In this document: positions 22,179 through 33,550 of the stretch, piece after piece
How positions within the stretch are numbered: position 1 is the stretch's first letter
Layout of the letters: each line of letters starts with the position of its first letter
Assembly (NCBI GenBank): GCA_916610825.1
Contig: OU744448.1
Coordinates: 20,997,032 to 21,061,031 of the forward strand
Source of the DNA: Haliclystus octoradiatus
Lineage: Eukaryota; Cnidaria; Staurozoa; Stauromedusae; Haliclystidae
Direction: 5' to 3'
Length of the DNA stretch: 64,000 nucleotides
The notes under the pieces: model-generated
What the model was told of the DNA's origin: nothing
What the model saw: the letters and a program-made list of their open reading frames with translations, nothing else
Database searches by the model: none
Translations under genes and position numbers: made by a program

Positions 22179-23799
22179 AAATGATGCTCTGTTTTACCCA
22201 ACATTGCATTTTCATATTCATATGTGTATCTGAGTTTACACTTGCCACAATTATTTTTTTTTTTAATTTATTAGAACTATAATAGTATGAATAGTACAAC
22301 TGGTCTGACAAGTGTTTCGTTCCTTCCAAGGGAATCACCAGAGAGAGACATTTTAATAATAGTAATACCAATATAATGTCAATAACATTACCTTGGCCTT
22401 ATACCTCTTAAGTAAATGCAATATATACTTTATCGAACCTTAGCAATGCTCTTACAATTAATACAAAGAATATATAGGACGTATTAATAAACTAAGTATT
22501 AAACTATTTGCTTTTAAAAAATGTTAGGGCATTCTTTATTTTGATTTTATTCATTCTTTCATTCATGCCATTTTTTGAGGTATACTTTTGGACTGTTGGG
22601 CTGGCCAATCATTTATTATGATAATTTTTTTAGCGTAAAATAATAGTATTTAATATATGATTTGTAAATAATGCTTTGGGGATCTTTTCCATGAACAGAA
22701 ATACTTTACTGTCATTCAGTCAAAGCTCTATTTGAGCAACTCTGTCGTAGCATAATGGAAGTTGCCCCTTGAGGGCTGTATCCAACTGCTCCTTACCTCA
22801 TAATAGTACATTTTGCTGTTGATCCATGAATCCACAGTACTTTCTTAACTTCAAATTTGATTGTAAGAAAATTATAACATAGGTATGACCTTCAAAGAGG
22901 CAACTTTTTCAAATTGATAACTTATATTATATTTTTGCTGATTCCTTCGTTTAAAACTCAATTTAAAGATGTTTCTTATTACATGCACAAAGCTGTTGTA
23001 TAACTATCAACAAAAGCGAATATAGCACATGGATAAAGATGTATCATAATTTATTTGACTTGAAACGCAAACTCAAGGTACATTGAACATTAGTATATTT
23101 TCAAGTGAATTTCCCCCTGGGAAAGGGGGTTTTGTAACTTCAGAACTTTTGTAAGTTATGTACGCGTGCTATTTTGAAAATATTGCTATAGCACCCCAAT
23201 ATTGCAAGCTTTGCTGGATATGACTTACCTCATCATCTCAAATGTTATTTTTTCGGAAATTTTGCATCAGATATGCTATTTGGGCACCTCACAGCAGGAA
23301 GCCAAATCTGAAAAATTGATACCCCAAAATTGTTAGCAAGGTCCCAAACTTATTCCCCCAAAATGGTATATCCCCATGTAGTGCCTATACCAAGTCCCAC
23401 TGGGGACATCTGCAGCCACAGAAAGACCAAATATCATGATTACAAACATTGAATGTATTGTTTTCAGTCATTGTTACCCAGGATAACCGACCCGTTGAAA
23501 AATTGCTTTAATTGTTCATGATTGTTATTTCACAAGTCGTATAGGGCATTGCTCGCCATTGCAACAGTGAAATCATCACAGATAAGCTATTTCAACATAC
23601 AACATCACGATCTGATATCAATTTCAAAATAAATTTATCCATGAGAACATTACATCCTCAGCGAGAAACAAGACTTAGACAATTAATTGACTATTCTTAC
23701 TTTTACGTTTACGAAGTTGCTTTTACACAAACGGATCGTTTGTTTGTTGGTTAACAGGAAAATCAAACGTGATTTTTTATTGTAACAAAGGACAGAGAA
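22179..23799. other. Upstream flank of GPCR copy 1
   Basis: Non-coding and conserved with 40318-41658 and 53660-55000, apart from indels. The stretch 23110-23400 contains TTCCCCCTGGGAAAGGGGG and, further on, CCCACTGGGGACA, which may be a decayed relative of the G-rich MITE. The 90 bp before the start codon are strongly conserved in all copies (GGATCGTTTGTTTGTTGGTT), so promoter or 5' UTR sequence is likely there. Confidence 0.5.
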
Positions 23800-24789
23800 A
23801 TGTTGAACAAGTCATCGTTTACAAACGACATGTTTTCTATTATTGATTATAATTGCAAAAGCACGAGGGAATTTTTCGACTTGGATGTGAATAGATCAAT
23901 TACAGATTATATATTTGGTGTTATTGGCGTAATCCTGATAGTCCCTACGGCATTATCTAATATTCTTGTTATTATATCTATTCTGAAAATACGCTCTCTT
24001 CGTTCAGCAGAAAATTCCATTCTTATTATTTTAGCAGCTAGCGATGCATGTACTGGAGTATTCCTGTTACCTTTGTTTTCCTATTTACATTTAAAGGACG
24101 CGTATAATAATTGTCTTCTAGTTCTCTCGTCGTCAATTGTTGCCTTTACATTATTAACATTCACTGTAATTGGTATGATTTTAGTAGCAGTTGATCGATA
24201 TATAGCTATATTTTATCCATTCAAATACATCAAGTTTACGAATACTAGATCTTTAACAATTATAGCGAGTTCATCATTTGGATTTTCGCTTTTACTAAGC
24301 ATTTCAGCAATATTCACAAAGGATTTCGAATTATTAATTAGAACATATACATTTTTAGTGACATTCATGGTGTGCTGGAATATATTTGTTCATATAAAAT
24401 CACTTCGACTATCAAGAAAAATTCGTGAGCAAGATCAAATTGCTCAAAAGAGCAAGGAAAAACATTTGAGAGATAAAAAAATTACTCATATGATATTTAT
24501 TATTTTGATCATCATGTTGATTTGTTACATTCCCTATATTGTTATATGTGCATTGTTTAATAGTACGAAACAAGGACACGGGAATCCAACACTGCAGAAG
24601 ATTGCTATGGCAAGCGTGATATTACTCCTATCAAATTCACTAATTAATCCATTTATTTACTGTTGGAAAATCAGAAGAATTAGAGGGACAGTTATGAGGA
24701 TTCTCAGACAGAGGAATTTACGCATACGTCATATTGTGACCTCGAATACAGATCGAAATAGGAATGGAACTAAAATAAATCGATATTGA
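23800..24789 (+). CDS. Class A GPCR, tandem copy 1 (intact)
   Basis: A 329-residue intronless receptor. Landmarks: Asn sequons at N3 and N31 in the extracellular N-terminus, N54 in TM1, D82 in TM2, C105 in TM3, DRY at 132-134, CYIP at 242-245 in TM6, NPFIY at 283-287 in TM7, and a basic C-tail. The TM4-TM5 loop is only a few residues (TKDFELLIRTY) without cysteine, and TM5 has no proline, as in the MECA-type receptors. It differs from copies 2 and 3 at ten residues: L107, S112, F162, F176, V187, N194, I195, I214, V273 and V298 here. Seven of these lie between TM3 and TM5. Start codon context and upstream sequence are conserved in all copies. Ligand unknown; a recent lineage-specific receptor family is inferred. 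Confidence 0.92.
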   Translation: MLNKSSFTNDMFSIIDYNCKSTREFFDLDVNRSITDYIFGVIGVILIVPTALSNILVIISILKIRSLRSAENSILIILAASDACTGVFLLPLFSYLHLKDAYNNCLLVLSSSIVAFTLLTFTVIGMILVAVDRYIAIFYPFKYIKFTNTRSLTIIASSSFGFSLLLSISAIFTKDFELLIRTYTFLVTFMVCWNIFVHIKSLRLSRKIREQDQIAQKSKEKHLRDKKITHMIFIILIIMLICYIPYIVICALFNSTKQGHGNPTLQKIAMASVILLLSNSLINPFIYCWKIRRIRGTVMRILRQRNLRIRHIVTSNTDRNRNGTKINRY

Positions 24790-25862
24790 TATTCTTTTAG
24801 AGATATAGATTAACAAATCCAATATAAATTGTATGCTTTTATGTAGAATCATCGCTGTACAGTATTTAACACCTGCGATTAAGCACAAATGTCAATATCA
24901 TTCAAAATATAAATGAATTTGATCGGACTGTATTGAATGATTTAATATCATTGCTTTTTTATCTTGCTTTTATGTCAAATAAGACAACATATTTTAATTT
25001 GATAAAAATGATCCCCGCCAATTTCATATATATTACGACTTTATCAAGACTATCCGTTATATAGATAGATTACCCATGATAGTTGAATGCGAACCATTCC
25101 ATTTCTCTTTTATATTCTCTCCCAGACAATAAACTATATACCTCGAACGTGGCTGAATCTTCTATCCCGTATCTCTCTACTTTTTGTAGTCCTCACTTTC
25201 CTTTCAATCCATAACTAACATTACAACGTAGTTGCCCGGGGATACTTTTGGTATACGGGGACGTGGTATGCTTAGTCATGACAATTTTTTGAGTGCAATT
25301 TTTTCATTCTGCAAAAAAATTCTACCTATGAATTTTTCTTTTTTTCTCTTTGCTTTGGTTAAAGTGGGAATAAACCCCCAGACTATCTTTACATATATAG
25401 TAGAACCCGACGTGAAAAAAACAATGGCGTAATTTTTTTTCCGATCTGGAAATTATTTCTTGGTGAAAAATGCCTTCAAAGTGGTGTTTTGGCCCAAATG
25501 TCGCTGAGGGAAAAAAAGGGATTGGATCTAGCTTTATGACGACAAAGTCACAAGTCGTGTGGTTTTTCTAATAGACTTTAGATCGGATTAATCACGCGAT
25601 GTTACGTTTGAGATGGCGTAGCTCTGTAACGGCAATCTATTTTTCTCTCCCACAAAACTGAGGTAAGGAAGAACATATAAACTCAAGAGTAGCAAAATTC
25701 CAGATGATTTAATGATTTTAAAGTTCACGAATTTGAAGAAAATAAAAATCAGAAAATATTTCATTCGTAGCGCGCGTTATACAGATTATATTTTGACATA
25801 TCATTCTCACACATATTTAACACATATCAAAAGATTCTCTGGTGACCACAAAAGCTAGCTAA

Positions 25863-26620
25863 GGCCTAGGTTATACAGCGTGCCAGTAGCGCACCGCGCC
25901 AGCATTTTTTTCAAGCACGCTCTTGGCGCGCTCGTCTGACTTGGATCGGCTCAGTGCCTTGATGCTGGCTCGCCCCAAATGCTCTGGCTCGCTGGTTTTG
26001 AGCGAGCCAAGCCGTGCTATGTTTCCAGACATAACCGGAAACGCTATTTTTAGATAAACCTGGGGGTTGTGTATTTAAAATAAAATGAATCGCCTCGTTC
26101 TAGAATCGATTGCCATGGTGATGAATTTAAAATTAAAGATGGTGTTGAGTTGAATGTCGTAAATCCAAGCAATAAGCTCACAATGTAGTGATTACACAAC
26201 TAAAGGAATTTCCATAACTAATTATGCGTTATTTTTAATAAATTACCAATAATTTATAAATTTTGGCGCGAAATTCACCATATAAAAGCAAAACGTGCGC
26301 AAGAATCGCCCTCTTTCATGTTAGAAGTCGGCATTCTTATCAATTTGATAACATAAAGTTGACATCAACATAACTCTCCTACGTTTATTTAAATTATTTG
26401 ATAAAAGCAATGACTTCATATACAAAACACTCCTACTCACGCCAGCCATGTTGAATTTTGGCGCTCAAGAAAAATAATCTCATGCCCCATATAAAATGCA
26501 CCAAATTATAGCACGCTGTCATGGCACGCTGTATGATTTGAAACCTGAAATCAGCGCGCCAGCACCGAGCCACGACACCCTTGGCGCGGTGCGCTGCTGG
26601 CACGCTGTATAACCTAGGCC
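25863..26620. mobile_element. 758-bp Harbinger-type MITE A, nested
   Basis: The termini GGCCTAGGTTATACAGCG and CGCTGTATAACCTAGGCC are perfect inverted repeats flanked by TAA (25860-25862 and 26621-26623), the 3-bp duplication expected for PIF/Harbinger elements. The ends are GC-rich (GCGCACCGCGCCAGC), unlike the AT-rich host DNA. No transposase. Confidence 0.85.
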
Positions 26621-26623
26621 TAA

Positions 26624-27389
26624 GGCCTGGATTATACAGCGCGCTTTCGAGCGTGCCGTGCTTTCGTTTACAGTAAATTGAAAGTTGGCTCGCTGTCGGC
26701 GCGCCCGTCTAACTTGACACCGCTCGCTGTCATTAGCACGGCGCGCTCCAAATCGAAAGCTCGCATAGGAAGAGCGTGCTTTCACTTGAAGGCGAACTTT
26801 CATTTCGACATTCCAGGGATTCCTCTCACCATATTTGGTAAAAACCGGGGGTTGATGTCGAGAAAGAAATGTCTAGCCTCTTTTTCTCGGCCGTTGCCTA
26901 GATACAGTTCCGTTTTGCAAGTAGACAGATGAATAAACATTGATTTTTTTTCGAATTATAATCGAAATCCACAAAATAATAATAGGGAAACTACTCAGAG
27001 CATCTGTACTTCTCAATTGAAGAGGAGAAAACTTTCAAATAGTATTAATTAGACAAGGTTATATATATATGCTCTGCAGATTAGATATAAGCCACTGTCT
27101 TGTATTTGTAGGACCATGGTAGGTTAAAAAACTATCATTGTACGATAATCACAACTATTTGATGGCGAATTGTGATAAAAATCACTTTTTGAAGCAATAA
27201 ATTTATTTCACGAAAAGGGTATACTTGTCAATCAAAAGTCTTGTGAGATATTTTCTTACACGTCATCATGTAATTCAAAGGAAGTTTTTACACAACTTTT
27301 GAGGACGGCTCGCTGTATAACTAGACATTTTCAAAAGCGCGCGCCTTCAAATGAAAGCGCGCTCGAAAGCGCGCGATATAATCCAGGCC
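26624..27389. mobile_element. 766-bp Harbinger-type MITE B, abutting MITE A
   Basis: The termini GGCCTGGATTATACAGCGCG and CGCGATATAATCCAGGCC are related to those of MITE A. TAA at 26621-26623 is shared with MITE A and TAA at 27390-27392 closes the right side, so the order is TAA-A-TAA-B-TAA. The GC-rich ends contain GCGCGCTTTCGAGCG repeats. The open frames here (26678-26932, 27299-27586) are TIR translations, not genes. Confidence 0.85.
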
Positions 27390-28751
27390 TAAGTAGAATT
27401 TATTGTTGTAAGCATATGTCTGCACTGAAAATGGAGTGTTCTTTTGAGGGTAAAAATCATAATGTATGGTGGGAAACGCTATTAAGAACACCATATAGCC
27501 GTCGGTTTTATAGTCCTCTTTTCACAGAAGCGAAATCCGTCCATCTGATTTCGCGTCTCTGTAGAAAGGTATTTTGTGCAAAGTAACTTCTGCACTGTAT
27601 TACTAATCCTATAAATTACAGATTGTGACGACATGATGCTAACATGTTCTACTTTATAGCCGAAGGAATGAATACTAGACTGGTAAAATAATTTTGTGGC
27701 GTATATAAAATAAGGAACGAGACTTCACATTGCAAAACCCTAATTTTGTTAATCATATAACTTTGATAGAGAGGATAAAAATTTATGCAATGAAGATATA
27801 CCGCAAAACCGACAAATGATAGAATCTGCATTACTGTAGTTCTAGTGGCTCTAGTATACGGCTGTAAACTTGAATAAGAACGTCCGAGCCCTCTATCATG
27901 TTTGTACTATTTTCCGATATTTTATAGAATTTTATAGTGTAATGTACTGAAGAATTCTCAATGGTTTTTTAAATATTGAATGCTTGGTGAATTAATGATG
28001 AACACTTTGTTAGACTATTGAGTATAATATATCTATCTATACAGTCGTATAAACTATACGATTACGTGTTTTTAGTTTTACTAGACGAACATCAATTTCA
28101 AACTTAAACGTTGAAATGATCGTTGAAAAATGTCTATTTAATAATTTAGTAATACCGATAGTTAAATAAATCCAAAAAAGTACAATTAATACTTTGCAGT
28201 ACCAACTCCAGTACAATTAATACTTTGCAGTACTACTCCAGGAAAAGTCGTCTGTGCATGCCCGTGCAAATCAAATCAGTTTACATTCACATTTAGATCA
28301 TGAAAAGGATATCTTGTAGAAATGTTTACTCAAGAACAACTTGCAGATCATAGAGTTAAAAATAGTTAAAACTTATATAGCGTAAGATCAAGCTATTTTG
28401 AAGGGTATGTGTCTACTAATTAAGATTTGAGAAGTACTGCGGTCACACAGAATACGTAACTAATATGTGTCACTAGACTAGTCACAAAGGAACAGTCGCA
28501 CCGCCTGACATTTGTATTAATCCGCAATCTATATCAGATTCATCGCGCTTAATGACGCTACAAGAAATTATTTCGACCGAGCGTTTCAATAGATTTTATT
28601 CTGCTCCTGAAATCACAAATTGCATCTTTTTTACGTAATTCGCCAGTTTATATGTTTGTTCATGGCTCAGGCTTGTCAGAAATTTTTTTTGCATGACTTC
28701 TCGGAGCTAGGTCACCTCAAAGATTACGTCGCGTGATCAGCCCACTCTTGA
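27390..28751. other. Interior of the TTAA element, no gene seen
   Basis: AT-rich, non-coding. A small direct repeat (AGTACAATTAATACTTTGCAG) occurs near 28180 and 28212. Confidence 0.5.
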
Positions 28752-29655
28752 GTCTGTTAGACAAACCGCACGACTTGTGACTTTGTCGTCATAAAGCTAG
28801 ATCCAATCCCTTTTTTTTCTCAGCGACATTTGGGTCAAAACACCACTTTGAAGGCGCTTTTCACCAAGAAATAATTTCCAGATCGAAAAAAAAATTACGC
28901 CATTGTTTTTTCACGTCGGGTTCTACTACATATGTAAAGATAGTCTGCGGGCTTATTCCCACTTTAAATCTGTCATTCATAAAAAGATATTTGGGGTATC
29001 TTTTTCATCATGTGGAACATTTTTATGGTCATTCTGCCAAAGTTTCATTTGAACGACCCCATCGAAGCGCAATGGAAGTTACCCCCCCGGGCGTATTTGT
29101 GATTCCTTTTTACAAATTTGTAGTTAATCCTCTTTGTAGGAAAAGCTTACAAGCAAACTATATACCGTCTCATTATTGTGTTTATACTCTTTACCAATTA
29201 ATTTATTATAACATAACATATAATATGCCAGGTTTAGGATTTTTAAAACGATTTTTAATTATGAGGTATAGTACAAAGGCGTAAAAGTTATCGGTCGGAA
29301 AGATGACTTCATGACACTCTAACCAATTTGCTATACAATAATGTTTTGAATGAGAGACACTTCATTTCGACTTTATTATACGGAGTAGCGGCATATAGAA
29401 CACACGACAATCTACAACAGTTTCGATTTATCCCGCTGAAATCATCGTCAGGCAAATGAAAGAGAGAGCAGAGAGAGAGGACAGGTTTGCAAGCTAGGTT
29501 TGTCGTAAGAGAGTTAATACATTTATTTCACCCATTCAGGGTAGACTTTTAGTTTCCACTAAAGGTTACATTTCAGACTATTTACATATATATTGTTGAT
29601 AAAAATAAGAATAAGAGTTTTTTTTATTTATTTTTTTATTATTTATTTATTTTTT

Positions 29656-30697
<1,042 letters not shown>

Positions 30698-30699
30698 AT

Positions 30700-31092
30700 T
30701 CAATTGTGTTGCTCTCGTCTTTTTACAAATGTTTGATAGCTGGGTATTGCGAGACATGATAGAATATGAAGGTAATTTGAAGCCTCTTTTCCACATTCAT
30801 TACAATGACATTTATTTGTTGGTTTATGATACGTTTGCACATCACATACTAAATGATGAAAACCATGCATCGATAAGTGAGTAATGATGTGCTTGTTGGG
30901 TTGGTTTGATATTTTCCACCAAGTAATGTTGGCCATAGGAGATAATAGTGCACCAGCAGTGATCCATTGTCTAATTTTTGCTGACAAGTTATTATTTACA
31001 GTATTAAGTGCAGATTGATTTAGACAGAATTTTTGCGAAAGTTCAGTGGATAGTGTTGGGACTTGCGTGAGGAAATGAGTTAAAAAGTTTGA
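30700..31092 (-). pseudogene. LINE C-terminal remnant (unit 1)
   Basis: Encodes WWKISNQPNKHIITHLSMHG and a cysteine-histidine cluster CHCNECGKEASNYLHILSC, the pattern seen at the C-terminus of I/Jockey/CR1-like LINE polyproteins, just before the stop codon and the microsatellite tail. In unit 1 the upstream part lies in the same strand but reading stops near 30987; in units 2 and 3 the frame is open for 133 codons. It is a 5'-truncated element. Confidence 0.65.
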
Positions 31093-31599
31093 TGAATAAA
31101 TAGAAACTTTGAGTGATCGTTTAATGAAATGACTTTTGACGGTGTTCAGATCGGCTAATTGTGATGACGTTAAGTAAAATGAAATGTAAGAGAGTACAGG
31201 TTTGTCGTAAGAGAGAGAGAGAGAACATGTTTGTCGCTATCCAGTATGGAATGATGTTTTTCTGTGATATATTTTTCATTTTTCAATTCTACGTTCGAGA
31301 AACCAATCCCACTGATACTAATTCGCTGCTATATAAGATACCAATAGCTTGACATAAAATGTATAATATCTCAATTAAATATTTTATTTTTATTTTTTTT
31401 TGTTGTTGCTGAAAAATTCAATAGAATTTATTTCTTCATAAATATATATATATAAAGACATTCAATAAAATGTTAACTTTAAACAGAACTATGTGTCATT
31501 TAAAAATTTGCCTAATATACCCCTATTCTAATTTATCTAATTAATCTATTTCAAAATTGTTCTCAACGTCATCATTAATAAAGGTAACCCATGATACTA

Positions 31600-32948
31600 T
31601 TAGCATTCCCTCTTTGTACTGCCACTGAAATCCTCGCTTTTAAATATTTTCCTGCATTTTTTTTCTGTGACCTGTGTAGATTCTCTCAACCTGGAAAATA
31701 GCTGCTTTAAGAACAACGTAGCAGCCGATCCGTACGAGCCCATCGTCTCTATGGCTACGGGGATGAAGATGTACTTTGTTGACAGCTGCCTATACTTTCT
31801 GATCTTCTTTGCTTCGGCGTTTTCAGCAGCTGCTCCTACTTTGAGAGATGTTCTTTCGATATGGCTGGGAGCAAGAGTATCAGGGCATGTAAAGTCCCAT
31901 AAAGCTGAACGACGTTTTTCCCAAGGAATTAGGTTTACTGATCTATAAGTCCCGCTTTGATATATCGCACTGTGACGAGCAGTAAGCGTCACTTACTTAC
32001 CAACATATCAAGGGACGCTTGCAGTGCACAAAGCTTTCTTGATGATGACGTTTACTTCATGGTGCCTTGCATATCGTTCAGAACTCTTTTTACATGAAAG
32101 ACCGTGGACTCCTTGTTGATCTACTCAGAGCCATCTATTTACAAGAGTTGGGACACTGATGCAATTTATGTTTTTTGGCCTGGACCCGAGCACGTTTTCA
32201 ACAGCAGTGCGCATGTGCAAGAGAATGTTGTGTTTTTTTCAGCCATTTTGGAACTCTGTGATGATTTGTGATTGTTTAACAAGAGTAATATAACCATTTA
32301 TGAGTTGTTTTTCTCCATATTTATTTGCTGGACTCTCAAAATTAGAATACAATTTACTTCAATGAATACTATGTTATTGATCTCATCAGCATGTTGCTCA
32401 AGAGTAAATCAGATCGATGCTATTGGAATTGCTAAATGGACAAGGAGTTTGTAGAGTAAAACGAGTATCTCTTACGCGCTTATTCTTTGCAGTCAAAGAC
32501 AACTTTTTCTAATTCTTGTCCCCAGTTGGAATAGTAAACAATACTTTTATTTCGATTACTATTGTGCCTATTAACACAACAATTAATAATTTAATAGCCT
32601 ATGTTTGTTTTCACTGATAAAAGTTGTATTTTTCCGCGCGCTTCGCTTAAAACAGGAAACCTGGCGCCAAAAGAACAAGAACCCTGGTGCCGAAAGTACG
32701 AAAATGGCATCTGTCCAATAGGAGACGATAGCGGCACATGAAAGCGTGTCCTAACTCTTGTAAATAGATGGCTCTGGATCTACTAGTTGGCCGCATTTAC
32801 ATATATGGGATTGTACCGTCTCCAGTTCCAATCGGAATGAAATTATTATGCGTAGCTGATTGTTATTAAGCATTAAACCCCCTGTTAAACCCATGGCGGG
32901 TGACGGGAGTGCATTGAGCCATGCCCCAGATAAAATTAAATCTCTCAA
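31600..32948 (-). pseudogene. Restriction-like-endonuclease retroelement ORF, broken copy (unit 1)
   Basis: Homologous to the 223-codon frame at 45630-46301. The C-terminal part (31992-31600) keeps LIPWEKRRSALWDFTCPDT. The N-terminal part (32948-32785) keeps MRDLILSGAWLNALPSPAMG and HICKCGQLVD. Between them are a hAT-type MITE (32126-32776) and a replaced stretch near 31935-32010, so the central RPD motif is lost. Non-functional. Confidence 0.75.
32126..32776. mobile_element. 651-bp hAT-type MITE inserted in the endonuclease ORF (unit 1 only)
   Basis: The terminal repeats start CAGAGCCATCTATTTACAAG at both ends (about 31 bp, one mismatch). The perfect 8-bp duplication GATCTACT lies at 32118-32125 and 32777-32784. 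Units 2 and 3 carry the empty site (TTGATCTACTAGTTGG). The interior is non-coding, with a GC-rich patch near 32630-32700. Confidence 0.93.
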
Positions 32949-33550
32949 TTAAATATATTCTTGATTGTACGATAGTTTATCGATTAGACTGGTTAGGAAA
33001 GCTATTGTCCGCCATCGCAAATGTTATTGTCTAGCAGGCTCGGGAACACGTGACGTCCAAGTTGCATCGATTTTATTAAAAGATATCTTCGATACAGCGA
33101 TGGGCGCTTAAAGACCTTAGATTGAACATGTTGTTGCACGATATTATTGAAAAAAAGTGACTAATATAACACCATTTCTATGATAATTGAGACATTTCAT
33201 AAGCTATATCGAAGTCTTACAATGATAAGATTTTATTTCATACGAAGCGCTATCATTGTAATTTGCTTTAACTTGACCATGAAATGGCTTAGGATTTAGA
33301 TATATTTAGCGGGAAATATGACATGAGTCTACCTTATTTACTGTTTCTGCTCATTTCTTCATATCTATTGAACTATGATTGAACCTCAACTTAGTTTTCA
33401 ATTAATTATTGCCAATTGTTTCCGGGCTGAAATTGGAACCAGGGATTGATTTTGATATAAAATTCTATTCGCGAAAAGTGTATTCGTCATTGCCAACGTG
33501 TGTCCAGCACTTGCAGTTAGACGGATTATATTGTTATCATAGTTATATTA

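Larger units (their letters stand above)
25363..28963. mobile_element. 3.6-kb TTAA-target non-autonomous DNA transposon (piggyBac-like target)
   Basis: Long terminal inverted repeats of about 212 bp (25363-25577 and 28752-28963) start AGTGGGAATAA and read inward with few changes. TTAA flanks both sides (25359-25362, 28964-28967). The orthologous positions in units 2 and 3 read GGTTAAATCTG without the insert, so the empty site is directly visible. TTAA duplication is typical of piggyBac-type transposition. Without its two nested MITEs the element would be about 2.1 kb. I find no transposase frame. Confidence 0.88.
25235..29091. mobile_element. G-rich-terminus MITE, unit 1 copy, split by a nested element
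   Basis: The left end CCCGGGGATACTTTTGG and the right end AATGGAAGTTACCCCCCCGGG are flanked by CGTAGTTG (25227-25234) and CGTATTTG (29092-29099). The left TIR has lost the GTAACTTCCAT word that units 2 and 3 keep. The 3,601-bp TTAA element sits inside it. Confidence 0.8.

Noticed and set aside
26519-26932. GC-rich open frames around 26519-26932 and 27299-27586
   Set aside because: They translate the inverted repeats of two Harbinger-type MITEs.
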